In this document: positions 1-6,347 of the stretch, piece by piece
Layout of the letters: each line of letters starts with the position of its first letter
How positions within the stretch are numbered: the stretch's first letter is position 1
Assembly: GCA_964539235.1 (NCBI GenBank)
Contig: CAZIIK010000094.1
Location: forward strand, 1 to 8,490
Direction: 5' to 3'
Length of the DNA stretch: 8,490 nt
Source of the DNA: CAZIIK01 sp964539235
Lineage (GTDB): Bacteria; Pseudomonadota; Gammaproteobacteria; Francisellales; CACEW01
Notes under the pieces: generated by a model
Told to the model about the DNA's origin: nothing
Seen by the model: the letters and a program-made list of their open reading frames with translations, nothing else
The model's database searches: none
Program-made: the position numbers and the translations under genes

Positions 1-33
1 TGCATGAAAATTAGTCTTTTTGGCTTGTGATGA

Positions 34-201
34 TCAAATTTGCATCAAAAATCCAAATGTAGAGTGCATTACGGTAGCATGCTGAAAAATGCCTTTAACA
101 AAGGCTTGGCCGAAGGCAGAAGCTTCTCGGGTACCCTCTGAATTGTATATTGAATCAAGTACACTTATTTCTTGGCTGCGGCCAATAATAGTATTTTTCA
201 T
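34..201 (-). pseudogene. Possible 5' remnant of an AAA-type ATPase gene
   Basis: This is a 55-codon minus-strand ORF from ATG (199-201) to TGA (34-36). Its first ~20 residues read MKNTIIGRSQEISVLDSIYN. That resembles the N-terminus of archaeal-type AAA ATPases (PF01637-like), which begin with an IGR..E...L motif and reach a GRRR.GKT Walker A loop soon after. Here the similarity stops at about residue 21, no Walker A follows, and the rest (Gly-Thr-Arg-Glu onwards) does not look like the family. I infer a gene truncated by deletion or recombination, leaving only its start. The similarity is recognised by eye over a short stretch, so it could be chance; the ORF could also be a non-coding spacer. 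Confidence 0.35.
85..105 (-). terminator. Candidate Rho-independent terminator
   Basis: On the minus strand a perfect 6-bp stem, GCCTTT / AAAGGC with a GTT loop (91-105), is followed at once by ATTTTT (85-90). It could end transcripts running out of guaB-guaA-tadA, about 190 nt upstream on that strand. The stem is short and only half G/C, and it lies inside the putative ATPase remnant. Confidence 0.35.
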
Positions 202-212
202 TTACTAACCCC

Positions 213-274
213 TAGGGACAAATAAAAAAATTTATAATCTGTCCCCAATGTAGCATTATGATAAATTAGGGACA
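213..274. repeat. Three-armed GGGACA / TGTCCC inverted repeat
   Basis: TAGGGACA occurs at 213-220 and again at 267-274, with TGTCCCC between them at 240-246. The middle arm can pair with either flank. The 215-245 pairing extends inward over A/T-rich sequence and gives the longer stem. On the minus strand the core reads TTGGGGACAGATTAT, a style of repeat seen beside REP-associated (Y1/RAYT) transposases in gammaproteobacteria; that link is from memory and tentative. It lies just past the tadA stop and could act as a transcript 3' end structure, but it has no terminal T-tract of its own. Confidence 0.5.
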
Positions 275-291
275 AGTTAGGCCCGCAGTAT

Positions 292-753
292 TTACCGGCG
301 TTGCTTAAAGAAACGTTTGAGAATGTCACCACAGGCTTCAGGCAATAGTGGCCCCGACACTTTAAGCGAATGATTAAACACCGTGGCCTGTTGTAGGGTA
401 ACAGCGCCACCGAGTACGCCTGTTTTGTGATCTGCGGCACCATATACCACGCGATCAACGCGTGCGTGAACCATTGCGCTTAGGCACATCATGCATGGTT
501 CCAATGTGACATACAGTGTGCAGCCTGCTGGCAGACGGTAATTGTTGACGGTGTGGCAAGCATAGCGTAGGGCAATAATTTCGGCATGCGCACTGGGATC
601 ATGCGTTTGAATCGGTTGGTTATGCCCGCGGCCAATAATATTACCGTGCTGAACGATTAGGGCGCCGACTGGCACTTCATTTTGCTTGGCAGCAACTTCT
701 GCTAAGGCCAATGCTTGGCGCAAAAAGTCAGTATCAGTTGCCGATTCAGTCAT
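292..753 (-). CDS. tadA: tRNA-specific adenosine deaminase TadA
   Basis: The enzyme deaminates adenosine 34 to inosine in the anticodon of tRNA-Arg(ACG), which allows wobble reading of CGN codons. It is cytosolic and belongs to the cytidine/deoxycytidylate deaminase superfamily. The 153-residue protein has both zinc-site motifs: His56-Ala-Glu58 (HAE, with Glu58 as the catalytic proton shuttle) and Pro86-Cys87-Met-Met-Cys90 (PCxxC). The N-terminal VPVGALIV segment (28-34) and the basic C-terminus are typical, and the length is close to the usual 150-170. The ATG at 751-753 lies 6 nt after the guaA stop, so it is the last gene of the guaB-guaA-tadA operon and is probably translated by reinitiation; only a weak GGGA inside the end of guaA could serve as Shine-Dalgarno. 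Another ATG overlapping the guaA stop is in a different frame and closes after four codons. Confidence 0.95.
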   Translation of the reverse strand: MTESATDTDFLRQALALAEVAAKQNEVPVGALIVQHGNIIGRGHNQPIQTHDPSAHAEIIALRYACHTVNNYRLPAGCTLYVTLEPCMMCLSAMVHARVDRVVYGAADHKTGVLGGAVTLQQATVFNHSLKVSGPLLPEACGDILKRFFKQRR

Positions 754-759
754 GCGGCA

Positions 760-2316
760 TTATTCCCATTCAATGGTTGCGGGTGGTTTGCCACTGATGT
801 CATAAACCACACGCGAAACCCCACGGACTTCATTGACGATTCGGTGTGCGGCTTCATCAAGCAATTCATAAGGCAGTTGTGCCCAACGCGCGGTCATGAA
901 ATCAATGGTTTCAACGGCACGCAATGCAATCACATGTTCATACTGACGTTGGTCACCGACAACACCGACCGATTTAACCGGTAGGAAAACAGCAAATGCT
1001 TGGCTGACTTTGTCGTACCAGTCGTATTGTCGTAATAATTCAATAAAAATATGGTCGGCTTGTGCCAGTGTATGCGCATATTCTGCTTTGACTTCTGCCA
1101 AGATGCGCACGCCTAAACCGGGCCCAGGAAATGGGTGGCGATACACCATTTCAGCCGGAAAGCCTAAGGCAACACCGACTTTGCGGACTTCATCCTTAAA
1201 GAGTTCGCGTAAGGGTTCCAGTAGCGAAAGCTTCATGTAATCCGGTAAGCCTGCCACATTATGATGTGATTTAATGACGTGGGCTTTGCCATGTTGATTA
1301 CCCGCCGATTCAATGACATCAGGATAAATAGTGCCTTGTGCTAACCAGTGAGCATTGTCAATTTTTTTCGATTCTTCCTCGAAAATATCCACAAATAAGT
1401 TGCCAATGATTTTGCGTTTTTGCTCTGGATCATCAATACCAGCCAACGCGGTAAAATAACGTTCGGCGGCATTGATGCGAATCACTTTAACACCCATGTG
1501 ATCTGCAAATGTCTGCATCACTTGATCGCCTTCTTGCCAGCGCAATAATCCAGTGTCGACAAACACACAGGTGAGTTGGTCACCGATAGCACGGTGCAAT
1601 AATGCAGCGACAACGGAAGAATCTACACCGCCTGATAAACCGAGAATGACGCGGTCTTGTCCCACTTGCTGGCGGATCTGCGCCATGCTGTCTTCGATAA
1701 TGTTGTTCGGTGTCCAAGCCGTTGCGCATCCACAGATATGCACGACAAAATTATGCAATAACGTTTTACCCTGTTCGGTATGGGTCACTTCTGGATGAAA
1801 CTGAATGCCATACAACGGCTTTTCGCGGTGTTGCACCATCACAAAAGGTATGTCTTTTGAAGCACCAATGGCTTCAAACTGTGGCGGCAGTGTTTTGACA
1901 CTATCACTATGGCTCATCCAAACTTTTAGATGACTTTGGGCAATGCCTTGTAACAGTCGGCTGTCAGGTCTCAAGATGTCCGTTTGTGCATAGCCAAACT
2001 CTCGTGTTGTACCCGGCGCGACTTCTCCACCCAGTTGTTGACACAAGGTTTGCATGCCATAGCAGATGCCGAGAATAGGGTAATGACCTTGTAATAAGGA
2101 TTCATGGGCACGCAATGTATTGTCACCATAGGCAGATTCAGGTCCACCAGACAAAATAATGCCCTGAGGTGCAAAGGTTTCTATGGCGGTTAGGTCAACA
2201 TCTGCCGGATAGATTTCACAATAGACACCTATTTCACGCACGCGTCTGGCAATGAGTTGGGTGTATTGTGAACCGAAATCGAGGATGAGGATTTTATCGT
2301 GATGAACGTCAGTCAT
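760..2316 (-). CDS. guaA: GMP synthase (glutamine-hydrolysing)
   Basis: GuaA converts XMP to GMP using ATP and ammonia from glutamine, the last step of guanine nucleotide synthesis. The 518-residue protein has a class I glutamine amidotransferase domain (about 8-195) with triad Cys85 (GICYG), His174 and Glu176 (FHPEV). An ATP pyrophosphatase domain follows with the PP-loop SGGVDS at 228-233. The C-terminal dimerisation domain ends in the family signature KPPATIEWE. Length matches the ~525 of E. coli. The frame stays open for 58 codons upstream (to 2490), but that stretch lies inside guaB. The start at 2314-2316 puts the family N-terminus (KILILDFGSQYTQLIARR) in the right place, and a purine-rich GAGAGAAG (2326-2333) sits 9 nt before it. 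It starts 16 nt after guaB stops, so the two are co-transcribed. Confidence 0.97.
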   Translation of the reverse strand: MTDVHHDKILILDFGSQYTQLIARRVREIGVYCEIYPADVDLTAIETFAPQGIILSGGPESAYGDNTLRAHESLLQGHYPILGICYGMQTLCQQLGGEVAPGTTREFGYAQTDILRPDSRLLQGIAQSHLKVWMSHSDSVKTLPPQFEAIGASKDIPFVMVQHREKPLYGIQFHPEVTHTEQGKTLLHNFVVHICGCATAWTPNNIIEDSMAQIRQQVGQDRVILGLSGGVDSSVVAALLHRAIGDQLTCVFVDTGLLRWQEGDQVMQTFADHMGVKVIRINAAERYFTALAGIDDPEQKRKIIGNLFVDIFEEESKKIDNAHWLAQGTIYPDVIESAGNQHGKAHVIKSHHNVAGLPDYMKLSLLEPLRELFKDEVRKVGVALGFPAEMVYRHPFPGPGLGVRILAEVKAEYAHTLAQADHIFIELLRQYDWYDKVSQAFAVFLPVKSVGVVGDQRQYEHVIALRAVETIDFMTARWAQLPYELLDEAAHRIVNEVRGVSRVVYDISGKPPATIEWE

Positions 2317-2332
2317 GGGTGTGATCTTCTCT

Positions 2333-3799
2333 CTAACCTTTTTGGTAATTTGGGGGTTCTTTGGTAATGGTGATGTCATGTACATGGCTTTCATGCATGC
2401 CAGCAGCTGATATCTGCACAAATTCAGCCTGTTCGCGCATCGCCTGAATGGTTGGGCAACCGGTATACCCCATGCCAGATGAAAGACCACCCATCAGCTG
2501 ATGAATAACCTGTAATAAAGGACCTTTATACGGGACGCGGCCTTCAACGCCTTCGGGTACAAGTTTGTCTGCTTGTTTTTGATGTGCCTGGAAATAACGA
2601 TCGCTGGAACCTTGTTGCATTGCGGCGAGAGAACCCATGCCGCGGTATGATTTATATGAACGGCCTTGGAACAGTTCAACCTCGCCAGGTGATTCATCAG
2701 TGCCAGCAAATAAGCCACCAATCATGGCGGCGTAGGCGCCAGCAGCAATGGCTTTGGCAATATCACCAGAAAAACGAATGCCGCCGTCAGCAATAAGTGG
2801 TACACCCGTTCCCGCCAAAGCATCAGCAACATTTGAAATCGCACTGATTTGGGGTACGCCAACCCCCGCGATTACGCGTGTGGTACAAATCGATCCTGGA
2901 CCAATGCCGACTTTGACGCCATCTGCGCCTTGGTCAACCAGTGCTTTGGCCGCATCACCGGTGGCGATATTGCCGCCAATGACTTGCAGGCTGGGGAAGG
3001 TTTTTTTTGCCCAAGCTACGCGATCCAAAACACCTTGTGCATGGCCGTGCGCGGTATCGACCACAATGACATCAACACCGGCTTCAACCAATGCGCTGAT
3101 GCGCTTTTCAGCATCACCACCGGCACCAACAGCGGCGCCAACACGCAGTTGTCCATGCTGGTCTTTGCAAGCATTAGGTTTGGCTTGCGCTTTTTGAATA
3201 TCTTTCACGGTAATCAGGCCTTTTAAGGCAAAGGCATCATTGACGACTAGGATTTTTTCAATCCGATTTTGATGCAGGAGTTGTCGAATGTTTTCAGCAG
3301 ATTCACCTTCACGGACAGTCACCAATTTGTCTTTTGGTGTCATCACGCTGTCGATGGTTTGATCTAGATCGGTGACAAAGCGGACATCACGGCTGGTGAC
3401 AATGCCAACCAGTTGGCCATTTTCAACTACGGGTACCCCTGAAAATTGGTGTTTCTGCGTAATGGTCAGTAGATCGCGGATTTTAGTCTGCGGTGTGGCG
3501 CTGATTGGGTCTTTGACAACGCCGCTTTCAAATTTTTTCACTTGGCGCACATGTTCAGCTTGAGCATCAACCGACATATTTTTATGGATGATCCCAATGC
3601 CACCTTCTTGTGCCATTGCAATTGCCAAGCGCGATTCAGTCACCGTGTCCATGGCTGCAGAGACGAGTGGAATATTGAGGGTGATGTCGCGCGTGAGTTG
3701 CGTTGCCAGATTCACTTGGTTGGGCAGCACCGTTGAATGTGCGGGAACCAGTAATACATCGTCGAATGCCAGGGCTTGGGAGTCAATGAGTCTAAGCAT
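2333..3799 (-). CDS. guaB: Inosine-5'-monophosphate dehydrogenase
   Basis: GuaB oxidises IMP to XMP with NAD+, the committed step to GMP. The 488 residues match the E. coli length. The TIM barrel (1-90 and ~215-488) is interrupted by a tandem CBS (Bateman) module at about 93-205. The IMP loop GPGSICTTR carries the catalytic Cys305. The phosphate-binding LIADGGIR is at 335-342. The mobile-flap pair Arg401-Tyr402 lies after GSSD, and EGRVPYKG follows at 419-426. All catalytic elements are present. The ATG at 3797-3799 is preceded by GAGAGG (3806-3811) at 6-nt spacing, and MLRLIDSQALAFDDVLLVP is the standard N-terminus. It is the first gene of guaB-guaA-tadA. No PurR-like operator is visible upstream. 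Confidence 0.98.
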   Translation of the reverse strand: MLRLIDSQALAFDDVLLVPAHSTVLPNQVNLATQLTRDITLNIPLVSAAMDTVTESRLAIAMAQEGGIGIIHKNMSVDAQAEHVRQVKKFESGVVKDPISATPQTKIRDLLTITQKHQFSGVPVVENGQLVGIVTSRDVRFVTDLDQTIDSVMTPKDKLVTVREGESAENIRQLLHQNRIEKILVVNDAFALKGLITVKDIQKAQAKPNACKDQHGQLRVGAAVGAGGDAEKRISALVEAGVDVIVVDTAHGHAQGVLDRVAWAKKTFPSLQVIGGNIATGDAAKALVDQGADGVKVGIGPGSICTTRVIAGVGVPQISAISNVADALAGTGVPLIADGGIRFSGDIAKAIAAGAYAAMIGGLFAGTDESPGEVELFQGRSYKSYRGMGSLAAMQQGSSDRYFQAHQKQADKLVPEGVEGRVPYKGPLLQVIHQLMGGLSSGMGYTGCPTIQAMREQAEFVQISAAGMHESHVHDITITKEPPNYQKG

Positions 3800-3811
3800 G
3801 AGGCGCCTCTC
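3800..3811 (-). promoter_or_regulatory. guaB ribosome binding site inside a palindrome
   Basis: GAGAGG (3806-3811) is a good Shine-Dalgarno 6 nt from the guaB ATG. The ten bases GAGGCGCCTC (3800-3809), directly abutting the start codon, form a perfect palindrome that includes part of it. A cis hairpin would need a 4-nt loop and only 3 bp of stem, so sequestration would be weak. Confidence 0.55.
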
Positions 3812-3830
3812 TGCAGAAAAGAAGCGCTGA

Positions 3831-3859
3831 ATCTTAGCAGTTTATTGTGTATCTGCCCA
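3831..3859 (-). promoter_or_regulatory. Possible sigma-70 promoter of guaB
   Basis: On the minus strand TGGGCA (3854-3859) and TAAGAT (3831-3836) are 17 bp apart, each matching 4 of 6 consensus bases. This would give a leader of about 25 nt before the guaB ATG. Both boxes are weak, so another start further upstream is possible. Confidence 0.3.
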
Positions 3860-3905
3860 GGCGTAATGTTTCTAGTCGAGACCTCTGCATGATTTGATTA
3901 TGGGG

Positions 3906-3939
3906 AAATGTCATTTTGACATTTATGTCTTTATGACAT
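3906..3939. promoter_or_regulatory. Twin palindromic operator of higBA
   Basis: Two adjacent inverted repeats share the half-site pair ATGTC / GACAT with a 5-bp A/T spacer. The first is AAATGTC-attt t-GACATTT (3906-3924) and the second ATGTC-tttat-GACAT (3925-3939). Matching half-sites are 17 bp apart. They cover the -35 box and spacer of the higBA promoter. This is the expected layout for autorepression by the HTH antitoxin HigA, alone or with HigB; the binding itself is inferred. Confidence 0.7.
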
Positions 3940-3944
3940 ATTAT
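3916..3944 (+). promoter_or_regulatory. Strong sigma-70 promoter of higBA
   Basis: The -35 box TTGACA (3916-3921) is perfect, the spacer is 17 bp, and the -10 box TATTAT (3939-3944) matches 5 of 6. Transcription would begin near 3951, about 29 nt before higB. The -35 box is embedded in the first operator palindrome and the second palindrome fills the spacer, so a bound repressor would occlude RNA polymerase. Confidence 0.75.
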
Positions 3945-3979
3945 GAGATGATAGATTTCGATATGTTAAGTGATGAATT

Positions 3980-4288
3980 GTGCGGGTAATTTCAAAAAAA
4001 ATATTGAGAGATTTTTATCACATACATGCGGCAGCAGAAAAACCTCTGGCAGAGTGGTATTACAAAATGAAGGTCTGCCATGCAAAAAATCTCTCGGAGC
4101 TGCGGCAAGTGTTTAATAGTACTGATCCTGTGTCAGGCTACACGGTGTTCAATATCGCTGGAAACCACTACCGTTTAGTTGCAGCAATTCATTACAATCG
4201 CAGCCAGTGCTACGTGCGGAAAATTTGGACGCATGCAGAATATAGCCAGCATATCAATCAAAATCGTTTAAAACGTAGTGAGGTGTGA
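3980..4288 (+). CDS. higB: Type II toxin HigB, mRNA interferase
   Basis: HigB toxins (PF09907; RelE-like fold) cleave mRNA, usually on the ribosome, and are held inactive by HigA. The 102-residue protein shows the family landmarks: N-terminal MRVISKKILRDF, a VFNIAGNHYRLVAAI strand-turn-strand (56-70), then CYVRKIWTHAEY (77-88), matching the CYIRE..THKEY of E. coli HigB (104 aa). It is basic, as expected of an RNA-binding toxin. The start is GTG at 3980; a weak AAGTG (3968-3972) lies 7 nt upstream, and the nearby ATG at 3973 is out of frame. The poor start may keep toxin synthesis low. Toxin precedes antitoxin, the order typical of higBA. The gene appears intact, with no frameshift or missing conserved block. 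Confidence 0.92.
   Translation: MRVISKKILRDFYHIHAAAEKPLAEWYYKMKVCHAKNLSELRQVFNSTDPVSGYTVFNIAGNHYRLVAAIHYNRSQCYVRKIWTHAEYSQHINQNRLKRSEV
4280..4283 (+). promoter_or_regulatory. higA ribosome binding site (decides the start)
   Basis: GAGG at 4280-4283 is 7 nt from the ATG at 4291, an optimal spacing, but only 1 nt from an in-frame GTG at 4285. The ATG is therefore the better start, even though the GTG overlaps the higB stop. The site lies within the last codons of higB, so antitoxin translation is coupled to toxin translation. Confidence 0.7.
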
Positions 4289-4290
4289 CC

Positions 4291-4719
4291 ATGACAGCAT
4301 TAGCAATTGATTATGTTGACCAACATACCCAGCAAGCATTTCATATTCCAGTTCGTGACCTGAGAGCGCCACGTACGCAGCAGGAATACGAAAAGCTAGA
4401 ACAACTATTGAACCATTTAATCGATGAAGTACGAGATTGTGAAGACCATCCTTTGGTTGATGTGATGGAGATTGTAGGTGAGCAACTAGAGGCTTATGAT
4501 GAAATCCATCATCCGCCCATTGGTGAAAATATTACCAATGCTGAAATGGTGAAATACTTAATGCAAACGCATGGATTGGTGCAGAAAGATCTAGCCTCGG
4601 TTTTTGGGGATCAGGGTAATGTATCGCGGTTTTTAAATGGTGAGCGTGCTTTGAATTGTAAACATATCAGTCAACTGAAGCAGATTTTCAACATAAGCGC
4701 TGATGCATTTATTCGTTAG
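4291..4719 (+). CDS. higA: Antitoxin HigA, XRE-type HTH regulator
   Basis: This 142-residue protein is the antitoxin partner of HigB and probably the autorepressor of the operon. It resembles the COG5499 HigA group (E. coli HigA, 138 aa). The N-terminal half (about 1-75) is acidic and includes HPLVDVMEIVGEQLEAYDE (53-71), the counterpart of the E. coli NPLLDLVCAKITAWEE region. The C-terminal half is an XRE/Cro-type helix-turn-helix: EMVKYLMQTHGLVQKDLA, then GNVSRFLNGERALNCKHI with the recognition helix near 109-117, ending in ISADAFIR. The start at 4291 is chosen by its Shine-Dalgarno; a GTG two codons earlier is possible. Only 2 nt separate this ATG from the higB stop. It converges with suhB, 29 bp away, with no clear terminator between. 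Confidence 0.93.
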   Translation: MTALAIDYVDQHTQQAFHIPVRDLRAPRTQQEYEKLEQLLNHLIDEVRDCEDHPLVDVMEIVGEQLEAYDEIHHPPIGENITNAEMVKYLMQTHGLVQKDLASVFGDQGNVSRFLNGERALNCKHISQLKQIFNISADAFIR

Positions 4720-4748
4720 GGGGTAAGTGCTTCAGTATAAACAGCAAC

Positions 4749-5531
4749 TCACTTAAAATGCGTTTGCAAAATCTTCAGCATTTCCCTGCAAGTCTTGATA
4801 TTACCAGCCAAGATATGTCCCGACTGTAGGTAATCCACGCCGCCATTGGGTTCCATCACCATGCCGCCGGCTTCACGGATTAACAAAGCACCTGCAGCAA
4901 TATCCCAGATAGGGCAGTCGAAGTGCCAAGCTACATCAATAGCACCACTGGAGATCAGTGCCAATTCCAAAGAGGTGACGCCGATTTGCCGCGGGTGGGC
5001 TCTTTTGTGCAAGTCAGCCAAAACGGCGAGTTGAGCTGTTAGGTTACCATTGACGCGTGTCAGGCCAGTTGAAAATAACGTGCCGTCTAGCGTGGGGTTT
5101 TCCGAAACCCGTATACGTTTACCATTATGCTGTGCGCCTTCACCTAACGAAGCTGTATACGTGTCTCGCGTCATTGGGTTATAAACAACAGCATGTTCCA
5201 CGCGGCCACGAAACAGCTTGGCAATGGAAACCGCGAAGAGTGGGATGCCTCGTACAAAGTTACGTGTGCCGTCTAAGGGATCAATCACCCATTGGTGGTC
5301 TGTGCTTTCACCGATGATTTCGCCTTGTTCTTCCGACAAGAAGCTGTGCTTGGGATAAGCCTCCTGGAGTACGCTCAATACAATGCGCTCAGCGGCATAG
5401 TCAATTTGCGTGACGTAATCGTCCTGCCCTTTGGCTTTTACTTTGATTTCGTGCGGGCGTTGTGTGGCGCGGGCGATCATATCGCCGGCTTGTCGTGCGG
5501 CATCAACCGCTACTTTAACCATTGGACGCAT
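4749..5531 (-). CDS. suhB: Inositol-1-monophosphatase family protein SuhB
   Basis: SuhB is a Mg2+-dependent phosphatase acting on inositol monophosphate in vitro. In E. coli it also takes part in the rRNA antitermination complex. At 260 residues it is close to E. coli SuhB (267). The metal-site motifs are all present: LSEEQGE (65-71, with Glu67/Glu68), WVIDPLDGTRNF (81-92, with Asp84 and Asp87), and IWDIAAG (208-214, with Asp210). The start MRPMVKVAVDAARQAG aligns with E. coli MHPMLNIAVRAARKAG, so the first Met is right, and AAGGTGG (5541-5547) is a strong Shine-Dalgarno 9 nt upstream. The gene diverges from trmJ as in enterics. The phosphatase role is clear; an antitermination role is inferred from orthology only. 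Confidence 0.95.
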   Translation of the reverse strand: MRPMVKVAVDAARQAGDMIARATQRPHEIKVKAKGQDDYVTQIDYAAERIVLSVLQEAYPKHSFLSEEQGEIIGESTDHQWVIDPLDGTRNFVRGIPLFAVSIAKLFRGRVEHAVVYNPMTRDTYTASLGEGAQHNGKRIRVSENPTLDGTLFSTGLTRVNGNLTAQLAVLADLHKRAHPRQIGVTSLELALISSGAIDVAWHFDCPIWDIAAGALLIREAGGMVMEPNGGVDYLQSGHILAGNIKTCREMLKILQTHFK

Positions 5532-5540
5532 GGCTGGTTT

Positions 5541-5547
5541 CCACCTT
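5541..5547 (-). promoter_or_regulatory. suhB ribosome binding site
   Basis: AAGGTGG on the minus strand, 9 nt before the suhB ATG, is close to a full anti-16S match and supports the chosen first methionine. Confidence 0.7.
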
Positions 5548-5548
5548 G

Positions 5549-5577
5549 TTGGAACATCAAATAATGCGGCGTATAAT
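5549..5577 (+). promoter_or_regulatory. Promoter of the trmJ-iscS operon
   Basis: TTGGAA (5549-5554, 4 of 6) and a perfect TATAAT (5572-5577) are 17 bp apart. Transcription would start near 5584, giving a ~23-nt leader to trmJ. The -10 region reads TATAATA, so the opposite strand offers TATTAT (5573-5578), a possible -10 for suhB. No IscR-type operator was recognised here. Confidence 0.65.
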
Positions 5578-5606
5578 AGCCGACTTTATTGGCCAGGGAC
5601 AGCGTT

Positions 5607-6338
5607 ATGCAACCGATTCGGGTGATTTTAGTACGAACAACACATGCGGGTAATATTGGGTCGGTTGCGCGTGCGATGAAAACCATGGGATTGACCGAAC
5701 TGTATTTGGTCGAACCTAAATCCTTTCCGGATAAAGAAGCCAATATAATGGCTTCCCATGCGGATGATGTGCTCGACAATGCGGTAGTAGTTTCCAGCTT
5801 GGACGAGGCCTTAGCTGATTGTCAGTTGATTTTTGCTACCAGTGCGCGCCAGCGGGAAATCGATTGGCCGGTGGTCACACCACGCGCAGCAGCAGAGCAC
5901 GCACAGGCTTATGCCCAGCAATCACCGCAGGCAAAGGTCGCGGTTTTATTTGGTGCAGAACGTACCGGGTTATTGAATGTTGAATTGCAGCGGGCGCATT
6001 ATCACATTGTGATTCCGGCTAATCCGGATTACGCCTCCTTGAATTTGGCGCAAGCTGTGCAAGTGATCGCGTATGAGCTGCGCGTTGCCGATTTGTCAGG
6101 TACAGCGACAGACGATGATCAATTACCCAGTTTGGCCGATGCGCAATCGGTTGAGCAGTTATATGTCCACTTGCAAGAGGGTTTGCAGCAAGTGGGGTTT
6201 TTAAAAGCCAATAACCGAGACAAGCATCAGGCGTTGATGACGCGTTTAAAGCGGTTATTCCAACGGGCGCAGTTGCAAGCGGATGAGGTCACTATTTTGC
6301 GTGGCATCTGTTCGGCTATGCAAAACAAACAGCAATAG
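5607..6338 (+). CDS. trmJ: tRNA (Cm32/Um32) 2'-O-methyltransferase TrmJ
   Basis: TrmJ is a SPOUT-class methyltransferase that uses S-adenosylmethionine to methylate the ribose of nucleotide 32 in the tRNA anticodon loop. The 243-residue protein closely follows E. coli TrmJ. Motif 1 is HAGNIGSVARAMKTMGL (13-29, with Asn16 and the likely catalytic Arg22), motif 2 is LFGAERTGL (114-122), and motif 3 is YASLNLAQAVQVIAYE (142-157), forming the trefoil-knot SAM site. A helical C-terminal extension ends in TILRGICSAMQ. The ATG at 5607 is chosen because AGGGA (5595-5599) lies 7 nt before it and MQPIRVILV aligns with the family start; the frame is open to a TTG at 5589. It is first in an operon with the SseB-like gene, iscS and the IscU-like gene. 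Confidence 0.95.
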   Translation: MQPIRVILVRTTHAGNIGSVARAMKTMGLTELYLVEPKSFPDKEANIMASHADDVLDNAVVVSSLDEALADCQLIFATSARQREIDWPVVTPRAAAEHAQAYAQQSPQAKVAVLFGAERTGLLNVELQRAHYHIVIPANPDYASLNLAQAVQVIAYELRVADLSGTATDDDQLPSLADAQSVEQLYVHLQEGLQQVGFLKANNRDKHQALMTRLKRLFQRAQLQADEVTILRGICSAMQNKQQ

Positions 6339-6347
6339 GAGTGTTTT

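Noticed and set aside
2317..2490. N-terminal extension of guaA by 58 codons
   Set aside because: It lies wholly within the end of guaB, has no family similarity, and the internal ATG at 2316 gives the correct GuaA N-terminus.
2748..3226. Plus-strand ORFs of 125-149 codons opposite guaB
   Set aside because: They are low-complexity antisense shadows of a highly conserved gene, with no plausible initiation signals or family resemblance.
4285..4290. GTG start for higA overlapping the higB stop
   Set aside because: The Shine-Dalgarno GAGG would be only 1 nt away; the ATG at 4291 has the proper spacing.
4720..4755. Bidirectional terminator between higA and suhB
   Set aside because: TAAGTG / CACTTA can pair, but the loop is about 20 nt, the stem is A/T-rich and no T-tract follows on either strand.
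5589..5606. TTG start for trmJ
   Set aside because: The extra six residues contain the ribosome binding site of the ATG at 5607, and family alignment supports the ATG.
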